In this document: positions 5,510 to 9,093 of the stretch, in pieces | Numbering within the stretch: the first letter of the stretch is position 1 | Layout: each line of letters opens with the position of its first letter | Assembly (NCBI GenBank): GCA_040414495.1 | Contig: JBEDUI010000164.1 | Coordinates: 1-9,093, forward strand | Length of the DNA: 9,093 nt | Source of the DNA: DATAVB01 sp040414495 | GTDB taxonomy: Bacteria > Actinomycetota > Actinomycetes > Mycobacteriales > QHCD01 | Direction of reading: 5' to 3' | The notes under the pieces: model-generated | The model's input: the letters and a program-made list of their open reading frames with translations, nothing else | Database searches by the model: none | What the model was told of the DNA's origin: nothing | Position numbers and translations under genes: made by a program

Positions 5510-6244
5510 GTGGGAAAGCTCGATGGCAAGGTCGCGGTGATCACGGGCGGAACAAGTGGCCTGGCGCTGGCCGGCGCCAAGCTGTTCGTTGACGAAGGAG
5601 CGCACGTATTCATCTCGGGCCGTCGACAGGAAATGGTGGATGACGCGGTCAAGCTGATCGGCCGGAACGTGACCGGCGTACAGGGCGATGCGGCCGACCT
5701 GGCGGACCTGGACCGGTTGTTCGACACGGTCAAGCAGGAAAAGGGCGCGATCGACGTGTTGTGGGCAAGCGCCGGGACGGGCGAGCAGCGCAGGCTCGGC
5801 GAGATCACCGAGGAGCACTTCGATGCCACCTTCGGGCTCAACGCGCGCGGGACGCTGTTCACGGTGCAGAAGGCGCTGCCGCTGTTCAACGATGGCGGCT
5901 CGATCTTCATGACCGGGTCGAACGCGTCGGTCAAGGGCTATCCCGAGTGGAGTGTGTACGCGGCGAGCAAGGCCGTGCTGCAGGCTTACGCCCGGGTGTG
6001 GCTATCCGAGTTGAAGGACAGGCGGATCCGGGTGAATGTGCTGATGCCCGGTCAGGTCGCCACACCGAAGCAGGAGGAGTTGTTCGACGAGGCGACAAAG
6101 CGACAGTTCGAATCCCTGATCCCGCGGGGAAAGATGGGCCGCCCCGAGGAGATCGCGACGGTCGCGCTATTCCTCGCCTCGGACGACTCAAGCTATGTGA
6201 ACGGGATGGAACTGGCCGTCGACGGCGGCACCGCGGCGATCTGA
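5510..6244 (+). CDS. Short-chain dehydrogenase/reductase (SDR family oxidoreductase)
   Basis: This 244-residue classical SDR has a Rossmann fold and probably uses NAD(P)H on an unknown carbonyl or alcohol substrate. The cofactor loop is TGGTSGLA (12-19). The Asp60 region QGDAADL binds adenine. Catalytic candidates are Asn111 (GLNARG), Ser137/Ser140 (MTGSNAS), Tyr150 and Lys154 (SVYAASKA). Family C-terminal features PGQVATP (180-186) and VNGMELAVDGG (230-240) are present. Two departures are visible: the third glycine of TGxxxGxG is Ala19, and the usual NNAG motif reads ASAG (86-89). The GTG at 5510 is preferred over an upstream in-frame GTG at 5477, because GGAG lies five bases before it and MGKLDGKVAVITG is the family start. 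It is the first gene of an operon with the F420-reductase-like gene, opposite tetR. Confidence 0.92.
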   Translation: MGKLDGKVAVITGGTSGLALAGAKLFVDEGAHVFISGRRQEMVDDAVKLIGRNVTGVQGDAADLADLDRLFDTVKQEKGAIDVLWASAGTGEQRRLGEITEEHFDATFGLNARGTLFTVQKALPLFNDGGSIFMTGSNASVKGYPEWSVYAASKAVLQAYARVWLSELKDRRIRVNVLMPGQVATPKQEELFDEATKRQFESLIPRGKMGRPEEIATVALFLASDDSSYVNGMELAVDGGTAAI

Positions 6245-6302
6245 GCGACAGAAAGCCAGAGCAGTCAACGTATTCGATCATCAGTCAAGGCGGGGGAAAC
6301 TC

Positions 6303-6926
6303 ATGAGCAGCATCAGCATTATCGGCACCGGAAACATGGCCCGCACCATCGGCGCGCTGGCGGTAGCGGGCGGCAACACCGTCGAGGTCATGGGCCGCGA
6401 TCAGTCCAAGGCCGCCGACCTGGCCAAGGCGCTCGGCGGCGGCACCACGACAGGAGAGTGGGGCGCTGTCCCGGCCGGGGACATCGTCATCGTGGCCCTG
6501 CTGTATGCCAACGTCGTACCGGTCGTCGCCCAGTACGGAGACGCCCTCGCGGGCAAGGTCATCGTCGACATCAGCAACCCATTCAATTCCGCGGCCGACG
6601 GGCTGGTCCACGGCGAGGGCACCTCAATCGCGCAGGAAGTCGCCAAGGCGGCTCCGGCCAGCGCCAGCGTGGTGAAGGCGTTCAACACGATCTTCCAGCA
6701 TGTCCTGGAGAAGGGTCGGCCCGACGTCTTCATCGCTGGCGATAATGCGCAGGCCAAGGCAAGCGTGGAGGCGTTCATCGAGAGCCTCGGGCTGCGCCCG
6801 CTGGACGTTGGCGACCTGAAAATGGCGTACTGGCTGGAAGGAGCGGGGCTGGTGACGATGGGCCTCGCCCGCCACGGCGTGGGCAACTGGGACTTCGCCC
6901 TCGGCGTCACCGAATTTCCCGGCTGA
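6303..6926 (+). CDS. F420-dependent NADP reductase-like Rossmann protein
   Basis: This 207-residue protein belongs to the NADP oxidoreductase/coenzyme F420-dependent family. Its N-terminal Rossmann domain starts SIIGTGNMARTIG (5-17) and has VMGRDQSKA (29-37), whose Gly-Arg follows strand 2 as in NADPH-binding members. DISNPFN (89-95), VVKAFNTI (123-130) and a C-terminal AYWLEGAGLVTMGLAR segment (175-190) follow. True F420:NADP reductases exchange hydride between F420H2 and NADP. Many short homologues like this one act on other or unknown substrates, so F420 use is not proven. The ATG at 6303 has a good ribosome binding site (GGGGGA, 6292-6297). The gene follows the SDR by 58 bp on the same strand, so the two likely form a TetR-controlled operon and may work in one redox pathway. 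Confidence 0.85.
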   Translation: MSSISIIGTGNMARTIGALAVAGGNTVEVMGRDQSKAADLAKALGGGTTTGEWGAVPAGDIVIVALLYANVVPVVAQYGDALAGKVIVDISNPFNSAADGLVHGEGTSIAQEVAKAAPASASVVKAFNTIFQHVLEKGRPDVFIAGDNAQAKASVEAFIESLGLRPLDVGDLKMAYWLEGAGLVTMGLARHGVGNWDFALGVTEFPG

Positions 6927-6939
6927 GCCGCATCGCGCC

Positions 6940-6953
6940 GCTCGGGGCCGAGC
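6940..6953 (+). terminator. Weak hairpin after the reductase operon
   Basis: GCTCGG-GG-CCGAGC, beginning 13 bases after the stop at 6926, can fold into a short GC stem (five pairs with a GGGC loop). No T-run follows. It merges into the first tandem repeat unit, so it may be only a by-product of the repeat sequence. Confidence 0.25.
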
Positions 6954-7090
6954 CGCTCTATCGCCGACCGCCCTTTGCCGAGCTGCCTGTCCCCGACCGC
7001 CCTTTGCCGAGCCGCTCTGTCCCCGACCGCCCTTTGCCAAGCCGCTCTGTCCCCGACCGCCCTTTGCCGAGCGGCTCTGTCCCCGACCGC
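6950..7090. repeat. 30-bp tandem repeat array, about 4.7 copies
   Basis: Units start at 6950, 6980, 7009, 7039 and 7069. The plus-strand consensus is GAGCCGCTCTGTCCCCGACC followed by GCCCTTTGCC. Units 3 and 4 differ at one base, the second unit is 29 bp, and the fifth diverges after about 22 bp. The array begins 23 bp after the stop of the F420-reductase-like gene. Although 30 is a multiple of three, the 29-bp unit breaks every frame through the array, which argues against a coding repeat. Its function is unknown. Confidence 0.92.
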
Positions 7091-7103
7091 TCGCCGCCCA
7101 GCT

Positions 7104-7159
7104 CATGATCGTGAGTCGATTTGATACCGAAATCAGGGCCAAATTCACTCACGATCATG
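7104..7159. repeat. Inverted repeat with perfect 13-bp arms (REP/MITE-like)
   Basis: CATGATCGTGAGT (7104-7116) is perfectly inverted at 7147-7159 around a 30-bp loop. Similarity continues inward for about seven more bases with two mismatches (ATTTG against CAAAT), giving 18 of 20 matches per arm. The loop contains a second small inverted repeat, GATTT (7118-7122) with AAATC (7130-7134). It is AT-richer than its surroundings. The shape suits a dispersed extragenic palindrome, a small non-autonomous element, or a bidirectional terminator; only genome-wide copy number can tell. Confidence 0.8.
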
Positions 7160-7237
7160 GACGGAGGCGGATTTGGGGCCCTATGGAGTGCCAGTGCGCA
7201 CGCCGGGGATGGTCGGCGGATCGGGCGACGGGTTGAT

Positions 7238-7342
7238 GCGGACGGGATCGGGCACCGGACCGGGTTGGGGCGGCCGGAGCGGGTTGCCGTGGACCAGGGC
7301 GGGTTGGGGCGGACGGGATCGGGCGGCCCCGGCGGGTTGCCG
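7238..7342. repeat. G-rich shuffled direct repeats with two potential G-quadruplex motifs
   Basis: Three short words each occur twice in scrambled order: GCGGACGGGATCGGGC at 7238 and 7309, CGGGTTGGGGCGG at 7261 and 7300, and GCGGGTTGCCG at 7279 and 7332. Runs of three or four G on the plus strand fit quadruplex patterns at 7244-7270 (loops 3, 9 and 2) and 7297-7323 (five G-runs with loops 1, 2, 5 and 3). The stretch ends about 25 bp before the -10 box of the GMC gene, on its non-template strand. Confidence 0.65.
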
Positions 7343-7366
7343 CGGCTCGGAACACAGGAACGGGAT

Positions 7367-7372
7367 TAGGCT
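7367..7372 (+). promoter_or_regulatory. Putative -10 box for a leaderless GMC oxidoreductase transcript
   Basis: TAGGCT (TANNNT) is followed by six bases (GGCGCC) and then the ATG at 7379, which places transcription initiation at the start codon. The same spacing is seen before tetR. No ribosome binding site with proper spacing precedes this ATG, and no clear -35 hexamer is seen. Confidence 0.45.
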
Positions 7373-7378
7373 GGCGCC

Positions 7379-9093
7379 ATGCCCGAGGCGAAGGTCCGCC
7401 GCGATGGTCGGCGATACGACGTGTTGGTCGTCGGCTCGGGCTTCGGCGGGTCGGTGGCCGCGCTGCGGTTGGTCGAGAAGGGCTACCGGGTCGGGGTGCT
7501 CGAGGCCGGTCGGCGGTTCGACGACAGTACGTTCCCGAAAACCTCGTGGGATATCCGGAATTTCCTGTGGGCCCCGAAGCTCGGGTGCACCGGAATTCAA
7601 CGTATTCATTTGCTACGCAATGTTGTCATTCTGGCCGGGGCCGGGGTCGGCGGCGGATCGCTGAACTACGCCAATACGTTGGCCGAGCCGCTGCCGGCGT
7701 TCTTTACCGATCCACAGTGGAAGGACATCACCGACTGGGCGGCCGAGCTGGCGCCGTTCTACGACCAGGCCAGCCGAATGCTCGGTCGTACGGTGAATCC
7801 GACCATGACTCCGGCCGATGAGGTCATGAAATCGGTGGCCGAGGAAATGGGCGTGGGCGAGACGTTCCACCGCACCAAGGTCGGCGTCCTGTTTGGACAG
7901 ACGCCGGGGCAGGAGGTCACCGACCCGTATTTCGGCGGTGCCGGACCGAACCGTCGGACCTGTATCGAATGCGGCGAATGCATGACCGGATGCCGGCACG
8001 GCGCCAAGAACACCCTCGTAACCAACTACCTCTACCTGGCCGAACAGGCCGGGGCGACCGTACATCCACTGCGGACAGTCACCTGCATCCAACCACTGGC
8101 CGACGGCTACGCCGTGGAAACCACGAAAACCGGTTCCTGGCTGGCGACCCGAACCACTGAGACGTTGTACGCCGACCAGGTCGTCCTGGCCGCCGGCGCG
8201 CTCGGTACCCAGCGCTTGCTGCACGCCATGGCGGCCGACGGACACTTATCCCAACTCTCCCCGACATTGGGGCAACTGACCCGGACGAATTCCGAATCCC
8301 TCTCCGGCGCGATGACCCGTAGATCCACTGTGGACTACAGTCGCGGCGTCGCGATCACCTCGTCGTTCTATCCGGACGAGCACACGCATATCGAGCCGGT
8401 CCGGTACGGCAAGGGTTCCAACGCGATGGGCCTTTTGGCCACGCTGCAGACCGATGGCGGCGGGCCGGTGCCGCGCTGGGCCAAGTGGGTCGGCCAAGTC
8501 GCCCGGCATCCGGTATTGCTGGCCCGCACGGTCAACGTGCGACATTGGTCGGAGCGGACAATTATCGCGCTGGCCATGCAGTCGCTGGACAATTCGATCA
8601 CTGTATTCCGTAAACGCGGAATTACCCGACGATGGAAGCTGTCCTCGCGTCAGGGCCATGGCGCGGCCAATCCGACCTGGATTCCGGTCGCCAACGACGC
8701 GGTCCGGAAAATCGCCCGCCGAATTCAGGGCTGGCCCGGCAGTACGGTCGGGGAAATCGCGAACATTCCGATGACCGCGCATTTCCTGGGCGGCTGTGTG
8801 ATCGGCGATTCGTCCGAGACCGGCGTGATCGACCCGTACCACCGCGTCTACGGGCATGGCGGACTGCACATTGTGGACGGTTCGGCAGTGTCGGCAAACC
8901 TGGGCGTGAACCCGTCGCTGACCATTACGGCGCAGGCGGAGCGGGCCATGGCATTCTGGCCGAACAAGGGCGAATCCGATCCCCGGCCCCCGCAGGGCGA
9001 CCCGTACAAACGGATTACCCCGGTCGTACCGAAAAAGCCCGTCGTGCCGGCCGACGCACCCGCGGCACTCAAGCTACCGATCGTCGAAATCAA
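7379..9093 (+). CDS. GMC family flavin oxidoreductase, ChoD-like (3' end beyond window)
   Basis: The frame is open from the ATG at 7379 to the window edge: 571 codons, with no stop reached. The N-terminus has an FAD-binding Rossmann motif VVGSGFGGSVAALR (17-30) and ribose-binding Glu42 (VLEAGRRF). The flavin-contact segment AGAGVGGGSLNYANTL follows (86-101). The C-terminal MTAHFLGG (465-472, His468) and LGVNPSLTI (508-516, Asn511) match the catalytic His and Asn of GMC/cholesterol oxidases. A cysteine cluster CIECGECMTGC (Cys195, 198, 201, 205) lies in the middle. The whole chain closely resembles what I recall of Mycobacterium tuberculosis ChoD (Rv3409c), including the end region PADAPAALK, so only a few residues should be missing. 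FAD-dependent oxidation of a sterol or other alcohol is likely, but the real substrate of this subgroup is uncertain. Residue 290 uses the rare TTA codon. No signal peptide is seen. Confidence 0.93.
   Translation, partial: MPEAKVRRDGRRYDVLVVGSGFGGSVAALRLVEKGYRVGVLEAGRRFDDSTFPKTSWDIRNFLWAPKLGCTGIQRIHLLRNVVILAGAGVGGGSLNYANTLAEPLPAFFTDPQWKDITDWAAELAPFYDQASRMLGRTVNPTMTPADEVMKSVAEEMGVGETFHRTKVGVLFGQTPGQEVTDPYFGGAGPNRRTCIECGECMTGCRHGAKNTLVTNYLYLAEQAGATVHPLRTVTCIQPLADGYAVETTKTGSWLATRTTETLYADQVVLAAGALGTQRLLHAMAADGHLSQLSPTLGQLTRTNSESLSGAMTRRSTVDYSRGVAITSSFYPDEHTHIEPVRYGKGSNAMGLLATLQTDGGGPVPRWAKWVGQVARHPVLLARTVNVRHWSERTIIALAMQSLDNSITVFRKRGITRRWKLSSRQGHGAANPTWIPVANDAVRKIARRIQGWPGSTVGEIANIPMTAHFLGGCVIGDSSETGVIDPYHRVYGHGGLHIVDGSAVSANLGVNPSLTITAQAERAMAFWPNKGESDPRPPQGDPYKRITPVVPKKPVVPADAPAALKLPIVEI

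Noticed and set aside
6624..7158. Minus-strand open frames with a repeated GRGQSGSAKG-type decapeptide.
   Set aside because: The periodicity comes from the 30-bp DNA repeat; the 29-bp unit shifts the frame, and part of the longer ORF lies antisense to the F420-reductase-like gene.
7121..7664. Plus-strand ORFs over the G-rich repeats and the start of the GMC gene.
   Set aside because: The composition is repeat-derived (Gly/Arg/Trp) and they overlap the clear GMC reading frame from 7379.
1..9093. CRISPR array, tRNA, rRNA or insertion sequence.
   Set aside because: The tandem repeats have no spacers, and I saw no tRNA-like cloverleaf, rRNA segment or transposase motif.

Overview
The window is high-GC DNA (by eye about two-thirds G+C). 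It has GTG as well as ATG starts, dense gene packing, frequent CGTAC/GGTAC words and TANNNT boxes placed 6-7 nt before start codons. Together with protein families typical of the group (a DUF6457-like protein, a ChoD-like GMC oxidoreductase and an actinobacterial-style soluble ABC-F ATPase), this points to a filamentous or soil actinomycete chromosome. I cannot resolve the genus.

Layout. Positions 1-96 hold five tandem 19-bp repeats, cut by the window edge. A plus-strand ABC-F ATPase gene (163-1734) follows. It meets, tail to tail with one base between, a minus-strand molybdenum-cofactor operon read right to left: fdhD (3764-4615), mobA (3202-3771), a small DUF6457-like gene (2878-3138) and moeA (1736-2881). 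Stop/start overlaps (8 bp fdhD/mobA, 4 bp DUF6457/moeA) suggest translational coupling. MoeA inserts molybdenum, MobA converts the cofactor to the guanine dinucleotide form, and FdhD sulfurates/activates it for formate dehydrogenase. The operon therefore looks dedicated to a formate-dehydrogenase-type molybdoenzyme that is not in the window.

To the right lies a TetR regulator (4750-5349, minus), divergent from a two-gene plus-strand operon: a short-chain dehydrogenase/reductase (5510-6244) and a small F420/NADP-reductase-like Rossmann protein (6303-6926). The divergent promoter region carries two 20-bp direct repeats (16/20 identical) that are good operator candidates. This looks like a self-contained, ligand-inducible reductase cassette.

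A 452-bp non-coding interval (6927-7378) follows and is unusually structured. It holds about five copies of a 30-bp tandem repeat, a 56-bp inverted repeat with perfect 13-bp arms, and a G-rich stretch of shuffled short repeats with two potential G-quadruplex motifs. It ends at a probable leaderless promoter for a large GMC-family flavin oxidoreductase resembling mycobacterial ChoD (7379 to beyond 9093). This gene is open at the window end and lacks only its last few residues by comparison with ChoD.

I see no complete novel defence or mobile system. The points most worth following up are the DUF6457 protein in the Moco operon, the TetR-controlled SDR/F420-reductase-like pair with its repeat operators, and the repeat-rich intergenic region upstream of the GMC gene.
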